From contig CM030931.1 of the NCBI GenBank assembly GCA_018136815.1, forward strand, positions 2,533,801 through 2,597,800: 64,000 nucleotides of DNA. The letters run 5' to 3'. The DNA is from Isochrysis galbana. Taxonomy: Eukaryota; Haptophyta; Isochrysidales; Isochrysidaceae. Positions 21,728 through 32,249 of the stretch are shown here, piece after piece (the first letter of the stretch is position 1; every line of letters begins with the position of its first letter). The position numbers and the translations under genes are program-made. The notes beneath the pieces are model-generated. The model was not told where the DNA came from, made no database searches, and saw only the letters and a program-made list of their open reading frames with translations.

Positions 21728-23056
21728 TTATCTACTGTCAACAAGCCGCGCTCGCGGAGGGGGCGGCGGAGGGCGGTTGCATGTGACCTCACCACAAGGT
21801 ATGCACGCATCAACTGGTTGTCCTTGGGCATGGAATCGAAACTTCTTTCCAAACATGGACGGCAATCGGAAGGTAGCCGAGGTTGGTGTGACACCTGCAA
21901 GCTCCGCGGACCAGATGGCATAGACCTCTGTGGGAACTCCGAAATCCACCGTGATAAGATGTCCGAGATGCCAGTCCTTGACGTACACCTCCGCTGCATA
22001 CCCATTCTTTGCCCCAAAGTGTTGCACAATGGCCACCTTAGCACCGTCACACGAGGGTGGCGCCGGTGGCGGCGAGGGCGGTCGGGGAGGTGAAGGTGGA
22101 AAGGGTGGGTGCGGCATTGGTGGCGGCGGCCGCGGCTTCGCTGTGCAATGAAGGCGCGGGATCACAAGAGGAGTTCCACGCATTTTCATCCCCACTTCCC
22201 GTCGCTCAGCCGACTTCAGCACAATTTCGACACGAGGGCCCCGTACCCCCTCTTTTTCCGCGAATGCTGCATTCCAAATCGAGTACACCTCGTTGGCAAC
22301 CTACAGCATGGTAGCGTGGGAATCGGATGAGCGATCAGTCTGAGCGGACGGCACACTCTGCGGCAGGAACCACAGATAAGAATGTAGAGAAGCTCATCCA
22401 GCGATGAGTATGGACTGCGGCAGAAAAGTAGTGCGAGTGCATCCGGATGAGCAAGCAGCCGAGCTGATGGCATGTGGGGTTGATTCAGCGGAGGGTCAGA
22501 AATCACGCACATCTCCCCAGTCAAGTACGATGCGCGCTCCATCCTCCCACTCGTCGAGCAAGATCTTGGCCTGCCACTGCTTGATTCCATACCGATCGTT
22601 GTCAAGCTGCTTGTCAACGACAAATCGAGCGCCGAGTGCGCACCGTGTGCGCGTGTACACGGCATTGCGGCGCTTCCCCTGCGCGTCTGAGAGGCCACAT
22701 AATCTGGGTGGTTGTAGGCCCTCTTCACCCGCGCACGGAGCCCCGCACTCGGAGGCCTCTCGCAAGCGCTGTGTGTTTGGCGTCGAGCCAAAGGCACTGG
22801 TGCATTGGCAGACGCCGGCCTGGAGCGCGAAATATGTGGAGTGCATGCATCGCATCGCGCAGCTCTCGGTGTTAGCGGGCGGGCGCACGACCGCCTGCTG
22901 CCATCCTGGGATGTCGTGCTCTCCGCTTTCTGCTGGCATCTCGGCGAAGCAGCCGATATAGACGATCTCATCCCCTTCGTGCCGGATGTGCTCCGAGGGC
23001 TCCCTCGGCCTTGCGCGAGCGGTGGCGAGCCAGAGTGCCGCGACTGCCCAGCGCAT
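21728..23056 (-). CDS. Secreted WSC-domain protein with two tandem beta-sandwich-like repeats
   Basis: Two exons on the minus strand, 23056-22511 and 22300-21728, with a 210-base GT-AG intron in phase 0, give 372 residues. MRWAVAALWLATARA is a signal peptide. A WSC-type Cys-rich domain follows (VYIGCFAEMP, ESCAMRCM, YFALQAGVCQCTSAFG, ECGAPCAG), known to bind carbohydrate at cell surfaces. Two ~95-residue repeats come next. The first spans the intron (CALGARFVVDKQLDN, IVLDWGD-VANEVYSIWNAAF). The second, after a PPPP-rich linker, has CDGAKVAIVQHFG and VDFGVPTEVYAIWSAEL. Their shared pattern (Cys, a Trp/Phe strand, EVYxIW) resembles cellulose-binding CBM2-like beta sandwiches, which is inference. 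Starting at the ATG of 23056 puts the signal peptide first; an upstream ATG at 23107 adds 17 residues. It probably acts in the cell wall or scale layer. Confidence 0.72.
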
Positions 23057-23794
23057 CCCTTCGCTAACGACACGCCGAACACCCCCACCCCCACTCCGCC
23101 CCACCACTTCCCTCCCCGTGCTCTCCCTCTGTTCCCCGCTCCCTCTCCCGCTCCCGTCCTCTCCCTCCCCGTCCCCCGCCTCCCCGCGCTCCTTTCCTCT
23201 GGGCGGCGCGGGATGCGGCGGGCGCCGAGAGCAACTCGTCGAGGCAGCGGGGCGGCGGCGGCGGGGGGGGGAGGGGGGGGGGGGGTATGTTAGAAGTTAG
23301 AAGTTAGGTGTTAGGGGTGGAAACGTAAGGATCTTTCTATCTTTCTCTTTCTTCTCCTTTCTCCTTCTTGTTTCTTGTTGTTGTTCGCCAGCATCCAGCA
23401 TCACTATCACTATTTGAGCCACGTCCGCCGCCGAGGACACTTGGGTGCTTGGCATAGCCTGCTACGGCCCAGAAGTGGGCTCGAGCCCGGTTCCGGTTCC
23501 AGAGTGTCGAGTCGAGAGTAGCCGGAGGGCTCTGAGCTCTGAGCCACTCCGTCGCGAGCGGCACCGGCGGCTAGCGCGGCGCTTTGGCCCTCCTCCCCGC
23601 CGGGAGTCGGGTGAATGAAATTCTGGATTGGGTCGGGCAACTCCATTTGGGTGTTTGGACTGGGGAACGAACGGCGAACGAAGGGCGATGGGCGATGGGG
23701 CGGCGAGGCGCGCTCCTGCTAGTCCTATAGTGGCTAGTGGCCTGAGTGTGTTGGGTTGTAAGTTGTAAGTTGAAAGAGATTGAGATGGTTAGAC

Positions 23795-24100
23795 CTACAA
23801 ATAAATTTTTAACAATTTTTATGGGTCGCGGCGCGGCAAGGGAACGGGACTAGCGCTCACTCAAAAGACAGGAAGGACTCCCTGCCGCGGCAAGCGCAAG
23901 TATGCAAGTACCCTTCTCCCTTATGCCACCCAGCTCTTCACTAGCTTTCTACCTGCGCTAGCCGGAGCGCCCCTCCCTCCACACTCAGACAGCCCCCCAC
24001 GCCAGGATCCTGTTCTGGTCTCGCAGGCAAGGGGGCCTCGCTAATGGGACGGTGAGGAGCAACTCCTCAGAGACAGAGAGGAGCTTTGGTTGGGGAATGT
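23795..24100 (+). repeat. Dispersed repeat R3, copy 1
   Basis: From ATTTTTATGGGTCGCGGCG through CTCGCAGGCAAGGGGGCCT and GAGGAGCAACTCCTCAGAG, this matches 55945-56225 with small indels. It includes a hairpin, GAGGAGCAACTCCTC. No coding capacity. Confidence 0.8.
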
Positions 24101-24129
24101 GAACGCACGTACGAACAAGGCCTCCCAAG

Positions 24130-24600
24130 GTAGGAAGCCAAAGATCAAGACCCCCCGCGTGAACTTAGCACCCCTATCTTTATAACAAACGACAAAGGAG
24201 CCCTAATCATGAATTCGAACCTAGCTCTAATAGCACAAGCGCTCAGTATGGCGGAACGACTAGCCTGAACGCGAGAACCCCCGCCGCGAGCCGCCCCCCA
24301 TCGGCTACCGGACGGATACTCACGGACAGACCAACTCACTGACGCCTGACACCTTACACAAAGAGGACACACGCAAAGGCCGGTAGCCCGATGGCATACG
24401 AGGAAGGAGGAAGTTAGGCCATCGGGGACCGATACACACCGCCTGCCACTGGAGACTCCACCACCCAGCCCCTAGGTAGAGCACAAGGGGACGTGCCGCA
24501 AGGCAGGTGGGGGGGTGACAAGGGAAGCGGGCGAGGCTACATAGGCGGTTAGCGGGGTCGCGCGCGCGGCGAGAATATTAAGAAGTTTTTTTTTGGTTGG
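24130..24600 (-). repeat. Dispersed repeat R2, long copy
   Basis: Read on the minus strand it runs CTTCTTAATATTCTCGCC, then CACCTGCCTTGCGGCACGTC, GTGCTCTACCTAGGGGCT, and ends with CATACTGAGCGCTTGTGCTA and a tRNA B-box-like GGTTCGAATTC. Two further long copies lie at 31344-31700 and 31775-32200, with shorter pieces near 8768, 39770 and 40395. The polymerase III-like box suggests a SINE. Confidence 0.6.
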
Positions 24601-25119
24601 GCAATGTGGAATGTTAGACCTACACACTACAAACATAGATGCTCCATTAGGCTGATATTAATAGATATTCGATCCTGATATCATGATTTTAGGTCCTTTA
24701 GACCGGATGACCTAATGGCCTGATATAAGGTCATGACAAGGACAAGGTCAGGCGACTATATCTATATAAATATAATTGACAATTGAATTCTCTTGTTGTA
24801 GTAGTCGTACACGTACACTTGGCGCGAAATACAGCGGGGGAAATAATAAACCTTTTAATAGTCTCACCGCACACGCGGCCGTGGACCCTCTACTTTCTAC
24901 TCACGTAGGAAACTTTCTACACCCCCACTTCCCCGGCCCTTCTCCCCCCGCCATAAGGCGACTCCCCCCGTGCACTACTAGGGGGATAGGGGTGAAGGGC
25001 TTAGATATGGTCCGGTGGCCCGCGCCCCCCCCCCGGTGATCATTCCCCCCCTTCCTCCTGTGTCTCCGAGTGGGCGGCGGTCTCAGCCCCGACTTATCCT
25101 GTAAAATCCTGTAAACAGA

Positions 25120-25611
25120 TGCGGGACTTACCTATTTTTCGGTGAGCGGAGCTTTCGCTCCGCCCACCCCCTTCTCCGCGCTCTCTCTCCCCTCTCCTGC
25201 GGCACGCGCGATGGCGCGCCTGCGGCAGGCCTGCAGCTGCCCCTGGCGACCCCTGGAGGCTCCTGGAGGCCAGCTCTGGGGGCAGAGGAGGCTGGGACTG
25301 GGCCCTGGCCTCCCCTGCCTCTCCCTCGCTGGCGCTCCTGAGCCTCTGGGGCCCCCAATCTGCACCTGTCTGCCTGTCGACCAGGGGGGGAGGGGGGGTT
25401 GGAGCAATGGGCTGGTCACGAGGGGCCAGGATGGGCGAATGGCGAATGGGGCGAGCCTGTGGGGAAGGGAGTGGGTCAGTAGGGCAGTGGCCTCCTGGCA
25501 AGCCATCAGGCGTGCCAGGAGGATGGGTGGTTCCTCCCCCATGGCAGGGGAGGAGTGGAGAGAGGGGGGGGCTCGTGCCCCCCCATGGGTCAACCAAGTA
25601 TAAACTTAGTT
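25120..25611 (-). repeat. Dispersed repeat R1, copy 2
   Basis: On the minus strand it begins AACTAAGTTTATACTTGGTT, then ATGGGGGGGCACGAGCC. Farther on it carries GTCGACAGGCAGGTGCAG and GAGGGAGAGGCAGGGGAGGC, which correspond to the body of the 14.7-kb copy. Confidence 0.75.
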
Positions 25612-26217
25612 GAAATACAGCGGGGGAAAGGGGGGATGGGTGGTTCTCGCCCCTCATGAGGGCATGAGGGGAGTCAAGACAGTGACAACCCATTATTGTA
25701 GCTGGTGGCTGGTGCCCTCTGCACCCCCATAGTGAGTGTGAGTGACCGGTGACCGGGCTAGTAGTGTGTAGTGTATACTATATGTAGGGACTAGGGCCGG
25801 ACCCCGGAAACCGAAAATAAAGGAATGGAGGGGGGCAGGGGAAGAGGTGAAGAGAGGGAAGTTAAGGGCGATGCCGGAGTAGAGGTAGAGGCAGGGAAAT
25901 CCTGAGATAGAGATAGTAGGTAGTAGGTGAGTAGGTGTGTAGTGTGTAGTGTGTATGTAGCCCAGAATCTTCAGATGTCAGATGTCAGATTTTTTTTTAC
26001 CATTGGAGGCTAGCTCGCGCAACGAGTCGGTGACGATACCGAAGGAGTAGAACGAACCAACGAACCCCTCCTACAAAACAATTCAGGCTAAACACCAGCG
26101 CCCCTATCTCACTTATCGGGTCCAGTTTCAGGAGTGGTGTTTAGCCCAAATCATCTTACAAAACAACTCAGGTTAAACAAGTGGGTCCAGGTTTTGAGGA
26201 CGGCCGCTTCTTTCAAG

Positions 26218-26934
26218 ATGGCGCCCAGCCGCGGCGCGCGCCCCAACGCGCCTCGCTGCGAGGCGCCGCCAGTGCAGCTGCACACACCGGTAGGCGGCGA
26301 GAACGTGTACGGCTTCCAGATCGGAGATTCCTGCTGGTTTGACCGCGCGGAGGTCGAGGGCAACGCCGCCCCCGGTCGGATCGTGGCGGAGCTCCTTGAG
26401 GTTGGCATCAAGCCCACAATCAAAATTGATGAGCCAGCCACTCGGTCCCTCTGCACGCAGTGGGATCGGCTCATGCCGCTCATTTGTCTGGGAGAGTGCT
26501 GCTGGTACGTGGTCGCCCGTGGCATCGGGAGGGGCGGAGTGTCCAAGAACCGAAGAGTCCTCGCAGAACTGCAGCACACGCGACCCGCTCCATCCATTAG
26601 ACCCATTAACTCAGAGAACTCGCGCACCGTCTCATGGAGCGATCTTGAAGTTCTGAATGAAATGGACGCGAAATCTCTCGAACATTTGCAGGGAATCAGC
26701 GAGCAGCAGCTGGCCAGGCTACTCGCAGCTGCAGCGAAGGAGGGCTGTTCTATCAGCGATGTGAGTCCCCCGGTGGAGTCACAACCGCGTCAACCTCGCG
26801 GCCAGCGCAGAGCGCCGTCAGATCGTGATCGTTCACAAAAGCTGGGCAGACTTTGTGGGACCCCCGGATGTGCGCTGAGTGACTTTCATTTGGGGCCGTG
26901 CTCTACAGAATCCAATGAGCGCAGGAGAAGATGA
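26218..26934 (+). CDS. Small protein with a C-terminal CGTPGC-type Cys/His motif
   Basis: A single exon of 238 residues from the ATG at 26218 (context CAAGATGGC). The frame also stays open 28 codons upstream, but that part is not protein-like. The N-terminal half contains VYGFQIGDSCWFDRAEVEG and later aromatic/Cys strands (GECCWYVVARGIG), suggesting a small SH3/Tudor-like or ADP-binding fold, not assigned. The C-terminus has a basic Arg-rich linker followed by LCGTPGCALSDFHLGPCS. This Cys-x4-Cys...His-x3-Cys short zinc-binding-like motif, as I recall it, recurs at the ends of algal and plant nuclear proteins. Function is unknown. The basic tail suggests a nuclear location. Confidence 0.6.
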   Translation: MAPSRGARPNAPRCEAPPVQLHTPVGGENVYGFQIGDSCWFDRAEVEGNAAPGRIVAELLEVGIKPTIKIDEPATRSLCTQWDRLMPLICLGECCWYVVARGIGRGGVSKNRRVLAELQHTRPAPSIRPINSENSRTVSWSDLEVLNEMDAKSLEHLQGISEQQLARLLAAAAKEGCSISDVSPPVESQPRQPRGQRRAPSDRDRSQKLGRLCGTPGCALSDFHLGPCSTESNERRRR

Positions 26935-28061
26935 ACCTTTGAAAGGAGGAATATGGCACTCCCTTTGCATGATTGACTTCAAGATGAACAGTAGCAAACT
27001 TTGCTAGCACGTGGGAGACTGGTCTGCGTGCGGAAAGATGAGTTTGCGTGCGTGCCGTCGGGCACATTCCAGGTGACGCTCTAGACATTCCCACGTTGTT
27101 CTGGCAGTGGCCTCGCCATGCGGGAGGGAAAGACAACCGGGGGCCGGTCCGGCAAGGGTGTTGAACAATATAGAGCACAGGAAGACAGTAGATGGCATAG
27201 CGATAGATGAGTTCCATGTTCGAATTGCGCATACGCGGCCACAGACATTACGAGAATGGGCATGATCGATGTCATTGAGATGAAAGGAACTGAGAGATGA
27301 TGGAACTCGTACATGCACGATGTGTGTTTTCGTTTGTTGTGGGTGGTTGGTCTTTCCGAATGTTCTTGATTGATGATGGGTCGTCTGGATTTTGTGGAAT
27401 TTTGCATGTGCGATGGGGCTGGAGGCATAGTGTTCATTAGGGGGTAGCCTTTGCTGATAGACCAAATTTTCTTATTCTCATGACAAGCTCGTGCAAGCAA
27501 GCCAAGTACAAGTACTTCATCTTCGCCGCCTTGGGCCACGTGTTTCCAGACCCCTCGCGCATTCGTCATTGGTTAGGTTATGTTTGCGGACCCAGGCCTA
27601 CCGCGCTGGTTGCGGCGCGGTGTGAGGGGCTATCGTCGTCAGTGCTTGAGTCATGTCCGAGACGGTGATTTGGTCCAGGTTAGTATTGTCGTTCAGTGTG
27701 TGAATTCGTCAGCTAGCGGGTATTCGCCCATATTCGCCATGTGTTTGCTGCTGGTTTTTGGGCCGCTTTCAGTCTGTTTTCCCACCTAGCGGGAGGGTGG
27801 TAGTTGTTTTGTTCGCCAGGTTGCAGGTTGCGCGACAGTGGTGGTGTAAAAGAACACCACGATAACACGCGATACAAGCATGTGTTTGACAGATTCCTCA
27901 TTGAGTAGCTCACCGCATGCTAAGATTATCTCAAACTGGTGGGCGCTCCCCTCCCCAATTCAAACATCGCTCAGCTATTTTCAAGTTCAATGCACACATC
28001 AACGAGGATATCAAATGACCTAGACCTGGATCATCGTCGCACCAATGCGTTGGAAGTGGCC
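26935..28061. other. Intergenic, no gene seen
   Basis: No conserved frame on either strand. The open frames on the minus strand lack domain-like patterns and are rich in His/Ser. It is more AT-rich than its neighbours, and its last part is probably the 3' flank of the MTHFR-family gene. Confidence 0.5.
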
Positions 28062-29190
28062 TCACTCAACGCTTCTATCCGAGCCTTCATTCAGCAAAGG
28101 AGGATGAGTGGCTCCAATCTGTAAGGAAAGAGGCACGGCTTCGGTGGTCGACCTATACCGATGGAGCCACTCAAACGTGCGCTTCACACCTCCAAAAGGG
28201 TACACGTGGATTGCCTGAGCGCCCTTCTCAGTGCCACGAGCTGCTTGCCATGTCGCAAGATGGCTCAAGTAATGGTTGGGAATCGATTCTTCCACCTCGA
28301 TAGTTTCCCCTTGACTGCTTGGTTGGTGTGATCCAAGACGTCTTGGTGGTTTTACACCGCATTGTGTTGACATGCGCTGAAGCACCTCTGGCTTGGTTGG
28401 ACCCACCAAGCCCAAACTCACATGGTTCTTGTACCCTGCGCCACGTAGACCGTCAACATACGCTGTGGTAGTCGCGGCATCGAAGCATACTTGAGTGACT
28501 ACATGAGCTTGCAGGCCACTCCGTGCAGCATAGTCAAGCTTCCGGCATAGGAAGCACAAGGCCTGCATAAACCAAGGAATCTAGGTGAGTTCTGAAAAGT
28601 GCATAGGACAGTAAACATGTCTGCTCACCTCATCGATCCCAATCGCTGTGCCGATCCCTTCGGGATGACCACATAAGCCAACGGAATTGATGCCTTGGCG
28701 TGCGAGAATCCCACTCTCCAACAGATCTAGGCTTGTTCCGAATGGGCCAGCAGGGTTGTCATTCGGACTTAATGGTGGCCCTGCAGACTCTGCCTTCTTG
28801 CCAAAGTCATGGGCCGCCCCAGTGTCGCCTCTCACAATGAGCACCTGAGAAAGTAAAGGACCTCAGCCAGATTGGCCGCTGCTTGTCTAGAGAGGTCGCG
28901 CGCACCTCTGAGACTCCATTGCTGCTGACTGACTGCCACGCGTCGAGGCGGCGCACGAGTTCTGCCTCACTCGGCAGCCTTCGCACGGCGATGTGCGGCA
29001 CCGGCTTGAGGTGCGGCGCACTTGTGCGCAGATGGGCGATCGCGAGCTCGATCGCCTCTGGCGGATCGGCTGGCAGGTGTGGGAGGTAGACGAGTGTGCC
29101 TCTGGGCAGGTGGCTCAGTGCACGCATGCTGGCGCTTGCCACTGTGCCTCGAACGAGTGGCATAGGCAGCAACTCGAGACTGAGATGCAT
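28062..29190 (-). CDS. Methylenetetrahydrofolate reductase-family protein (catalytic domain only)
   Basis: Three exons on the minus strand: 29190-28906, 28844-28629 and 28562-28062. The introns are only 61 and 66 bases, GT-AG, phase 0. The product is 333 residues. The MTHFR TIM-barrel pattern is visible: MHLSLELLPMP (the SxExFPP-like start), TLVYLPHLPADPP, VPHIAVRR, VLIVRGDTG (in place of LALRGDPP), GICGHPEG-like VGLCGHPEGIG, and AHVVTQVCFDAATTTAYVDG (in place of FxITQxxFD). The family reduces methylene-THF to methyl-THF with FAD. The missing large C-terminal regulatory domain and the changed first strand make another C1-folate enzyme possible. The frame is open upstream to an ATG at 29328. 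The extra 46 residues are Arg/Ala-rich and could be an organelle transit peptide. It is divergent with the CRAL-TRIO gene. Confidence 0.82.
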
Positions 29191-29839
29191 AGGCACCGTT
29201 GGCGCACGGCCAAGAGCTGCTCGGACGGCGGGGGCGCTGGGGAGAGCGAGAGGACGGACGACAGCAGCAAGGCGCTGGCCGCCGCCTCTGTGGCTTGCGC
29301 GGAGGTATGCAAAAATGCGGAATTCCAACTATAGTACTTGTACTCTACAACTAGAGGTACTTTTATTTTGTTCTGGTTCGTGAGACACTCGAGTTTTCTT
29401 GTTCGTGTGAGCGAGCTACTAGTGGAGGAGAGGGCGAGCTCACGGGGGGGCGGGGGGGGGGGCGGGGGGGGGGGGCGCTCCGGAGGCCAAGAAGTGCGCC
29501 TCGACCAACAGGTCGCTGATGCTGTCCCCGGCGGTGTAGGTGAGCGGGACGGAATCAGCGACCAACAAAGTCGATGAGTCTGTGGAGAGAGAGAGCGCGG
29601 GGAAGGAAGAAAGTGCGAGAGGGAAGGGGGAGGGAGAGGGGGAGGGGGAAGGGGGGGGGGGGGGGGCGGGGGAGGGGGGCCGAGGGAAGAAGGAAGGAAG
29701 GAAGGGATCGCTCCCCTCCGCCCGCGCGCCGTCGGGAGCCACGCGCAGATCGGCCAGCGAGCAAGCAGGGAGCAGAGAAGGGAGAGGGAGGTAGGAAGCG
29801 ACAGGCCCAGCTCGCCTGGTGCTTGGGCGACAAACACCG
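29191..29839. promoter_or_regulatory. Divergent promoter region between MTHFR-like and CRAL-TRIO genes
   Basis: About 650 bases (510 if the upstream MTHFR start is used) of G-rich plus-strand DNA, with G tracts at 29445-29475 and 29650-29680 and GA-rich repeats. A bidirectional promoter is inferred from geometry. The G tracts could form quadruplexes. Confidence 0.45.
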
Positions 29840-30934
29840 ATGGGTTTTGTGCTCGAGCGGCTCCTCGGCCCGAGCTCCATCCGGCTGAGCACCGAACAGA
29901 GCAAGCGGCAGAGTAGCGCCAGCGAGGTGTGCGACGTCACGGTTGCTGCCACTGCCTCTTCCCTGCCTGAGAAAGAAAGGCGCGAGATCCTGATCAAGGC
30001 ATGCGATGCCGCTCGAGAAGCTGGCTGGAAGCTCGACGAGTTTGGCGAGTGGACGATCGTCCGCTTCCTCGTCAAGCACTCGTGGCGGCTAAATCAAGCA
30101 GTTCGGCAGATCCGATCCACGGCAGCCTGGCGAAAGAGCGTCAATGCCGACGCTATCCGCCGGGAAATCGCGGCAGGATTGAAACCCGCTGACTTTCCGG
30201 GTATGTCTCAGGTCTCTCCCTTCATCCTCTTGATGTTCACTAATCTCCCCAGCCACGAGGGCGACCGTCTTACGTTCATTGACTCAGCAGGCGTCTTTGA
30301 CGTCTCAGCCTTCATCAGTTGTGCGACCGAAAAGGAAATATATACCCTCAATCTGTACGTGTTGGAGCACATGTCGTATCACAACGATCGGGCGTCGGCT
30401 GCGCATGGCCAGCTTGTGCGCTGGTCAACGCATTTCGACGCGGAGGGCGTCGGGATGCGTCACATTTCTGTTCGTGTGATGTGGAAATTCAAGGCTTGCT
30501 TGCCCCTTTGTGACCACTACTACCCAGAGCTGTTTGGGTTTATGATCACCATCAATGCGATGGCGCCCATGAGCCTATTTTGGCAGCTCGTGTCACCCTT
30601 GCTCTCGAAGGAGCTTCAACGGCAAGTCTCCATCCTGCCGCCCTCACGTTCTGCTGGCGCTCTTCTTTCCCGAGCACCTGCTTCATCGGTACCCTCATGC
30701 TATGGTGGCACTCTTTGCACACTAACGGATGAGGAACAGCTCCGACTACCACAAAGCACATCCGTGCGAGCAGGCGGATCTAGTTTCGCGGATGCTTACC
30801 CCAATACACTAGGGCGATGGGTAGCTGGCGCAATCGACAGCTCGGACATGATGAGCCATCGAAAATCTGATGTTGAAAGCAAGAATCCATTCCCCACGAG
30901 CATCCATCAACTCGCAAATTGGATGTTCTCTTGA
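29840..30934 (+). CDS. CRAL-TRIO (SEC14-like) lipid-binding protein
   Basis: A single exon of 364 residues from the ATG at 29840; a frame 21 bases longer needs GTG. The N-terminal helical lobe has the family pattern WTIVRFLVKHSWRLNQAVRQ followed by STAAWRK. The lipid-binding lobe follows (LTFIDSAGVFDVSAF, ISVRVMWKFKACLPLCDHYYPELFGFMITINA, then a PLLSKELQRQVSIL helix). The YPE of YYPELF is the hallmark of the CRAL-TRIO fold. These proteins move or present phosphoinositides or other hydrophobic ligands between membranes. The C-terminal 100 residues are Ser-rich and probably disordered. Typical SEC14 length is about 300, so the tail is extra. Confidence 0.85.
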   Translation: MGFVLERLLGPSSIRLSTEQSKRQSSASEVCDVTVAATASSLPEKERREILIKACDAAREAGWKLDEFGEWTIVRFLVKHSWRLNQAVRQIRSTAAWRKSVNADAIRREIAAGLKPADFPGMSQVSPFILLMFTNLPSHEGDRLTFIDSAGVFDVSAFISCATEKEIYTLNLYVLEHMSYHNDRASAAHGQLVRWSTHFDAEGVGMRHISVRVMWKFKACLPLCDHYYPELFGFMITINAMAPMSLFWQLVSPLLSKELQRQVSILPPSRSAGALLSRAPASSVPSCYGGTLCTLTDEEQLRLPQSTSVRAGGSSFADAYPNTLGRWVAGAIDSSDMMSHRKSDVESKNPFPTSIHQLANWMFS

Positions 30935-31343
30935 TGACGGTAGTCTCCCAAGCGATTCGAGTTGAGGATCTGTCCCAGGACAGCGTGCGCACTCGATTTC
31001 CCTGGTTTAGAAGCGTTAGAGCTATCTTGATCGACCGTCAATCTCACCTCATCTTCAACAACATGTAGTTGAATTTGCTAGCGATGATATTATGCTGAAT
31101 ACTTGAGTGTCACCCGTAGTCGTTTGTGCGCCTTTGTGTATTTGTGAGAGCGAGAGTGATACATAGCTGTGGGCTCGTGGGCGCGGGGATGGGCCCCGCG
31201 GCGGCGCCGTTAAGCGCGCCCCTTTGGAATGCTTGTGTTATTGTTGAGTGGGAGTGGGGGCGGGGTGGGTGGGGGAGGGCATGGGCATTGGGCGGGAATT
31301 TTCGAACATACCGGGCTACCACCTATTATGGCGAAGTAAAAAA

Positions 31344-31700
31344 AATCTTAATATTCTCGCCACGCGCGCGGCCCTGCACATTTATCCCGTAGCCACGCCC
31401 GCTTCCCTTACCACTCCTCCCACCTGCCTTGCGGCTTGTCTCCTGGTGCTCTACTTAGGGGCTCGGTGTGTGGGGCTTCCGGTCCGTGGGCGGCTTGCAC
31501 CGATCCCCGGAGGTCTAGTGCTCTACTCTCTCCTACACCATCGGGCCATCGGCTGTTTTATTGGGATACTGCTTACTGTGTGATTAGTGTTTGTGGGTTT
31601 AAGATGTCTATCTAACGGTGTGGGAATTGCGTGATGCGTAGGCCCGAGTCGAGGGGGTCGTTTGCGTGCTTAGGCGAGTCTGTCTGCCATCACAATCCCA
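31344..31700 (+). repeat. Dispersed repeat R2, copy
   Basis: Starts AATCTTAATATTCTCGCCAC, then GTAGCCACGCCCGCTTCC, CACCTGCCTTGCGGCTTGTC and GTGCTCTACTTAGGGGCTCG, ending near TAGGCGAGTC. About 80 bases separate it from the next copy in the same orientation. Confidence 0.75.
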
Positions 31701-31774
31701 AGCGCGCGCGCCACTAGAGCTAGAGCTAGATTTGTGCCTATTACGAGGGAGTTTCTATCATCGGTCATCGGTTC

Positions 31775-32200
31775 TAAAAAACTTCTTGACAATTTCATCG
31801 CCATCGCGCGCGCGACCCTGCATAGCTTAAGTGCAGCCACGCCCGCTTACCTTATACCCTCTCCACCTGCCCTGCGGCACGTCCCCTCGTGCTCTACCTA
31901 GGGACTCGGTGTGTGGGGCGTCCAGTGGCAGGCGGCGTGAACCGATCCCCGGCGGCTTGTTTCCCCCTTCCCCTTCCTCCTCCGCCATCGGCCATCGGGC
32001 TATCGGCTGATTGTGTAGTTTTCTCGGTAGTCACGTTACATGTTGTAGGTTGTAAGTAGGGCTGCCGCGTATCCGGGGGCAATTGTCGGGTGGGTTCGGG
32101 GCGTGGAGCGTGGACCGCTGCCGTGCTTATAGGCGAGTCGTTCCGCTACATTGAGCGCCTGTGCTATCAAGGTCAGGGTCATGCTCATATGCTCATCAAT
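31775..32200 (+). repeat. Dispersed repeat R2, copy
   Basis: Same family as 31344-31700, with GTGCTCTACCTAGGGACTCG in the middle and TAGGCGAGTCGTTCCGC-TACATTGAGCG at the end. Confidence 0.75.
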
Positions 32201-32249
32201 CACGAGGGCACCCTTGACCCTTGCTTGTCATTCGAGTCAATAATGTGTC

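Larger units (their letters stand above)
23057..26217. other. Large repeat-rich intergenic region
   Basis: C-rich and G-rich tracts (23080-23290) sit upstream of the WSC gene. Copies of repeats R3 (23795-24100), R2 (24130-24600, reverse) and R1 (25120-25611, reverse) follow. 25640-26130 holds TAGT/GTGT microsatellite-like DNA without a recognisable gene. Confidence 0.55.

Noticed and set aside
22216-23094. Long minus-strand frame overlapping the WSC gene
   Set aside because: It is in another frame from the WSC exons, which carry the signal peptide, cysteines and intron-consistent join.
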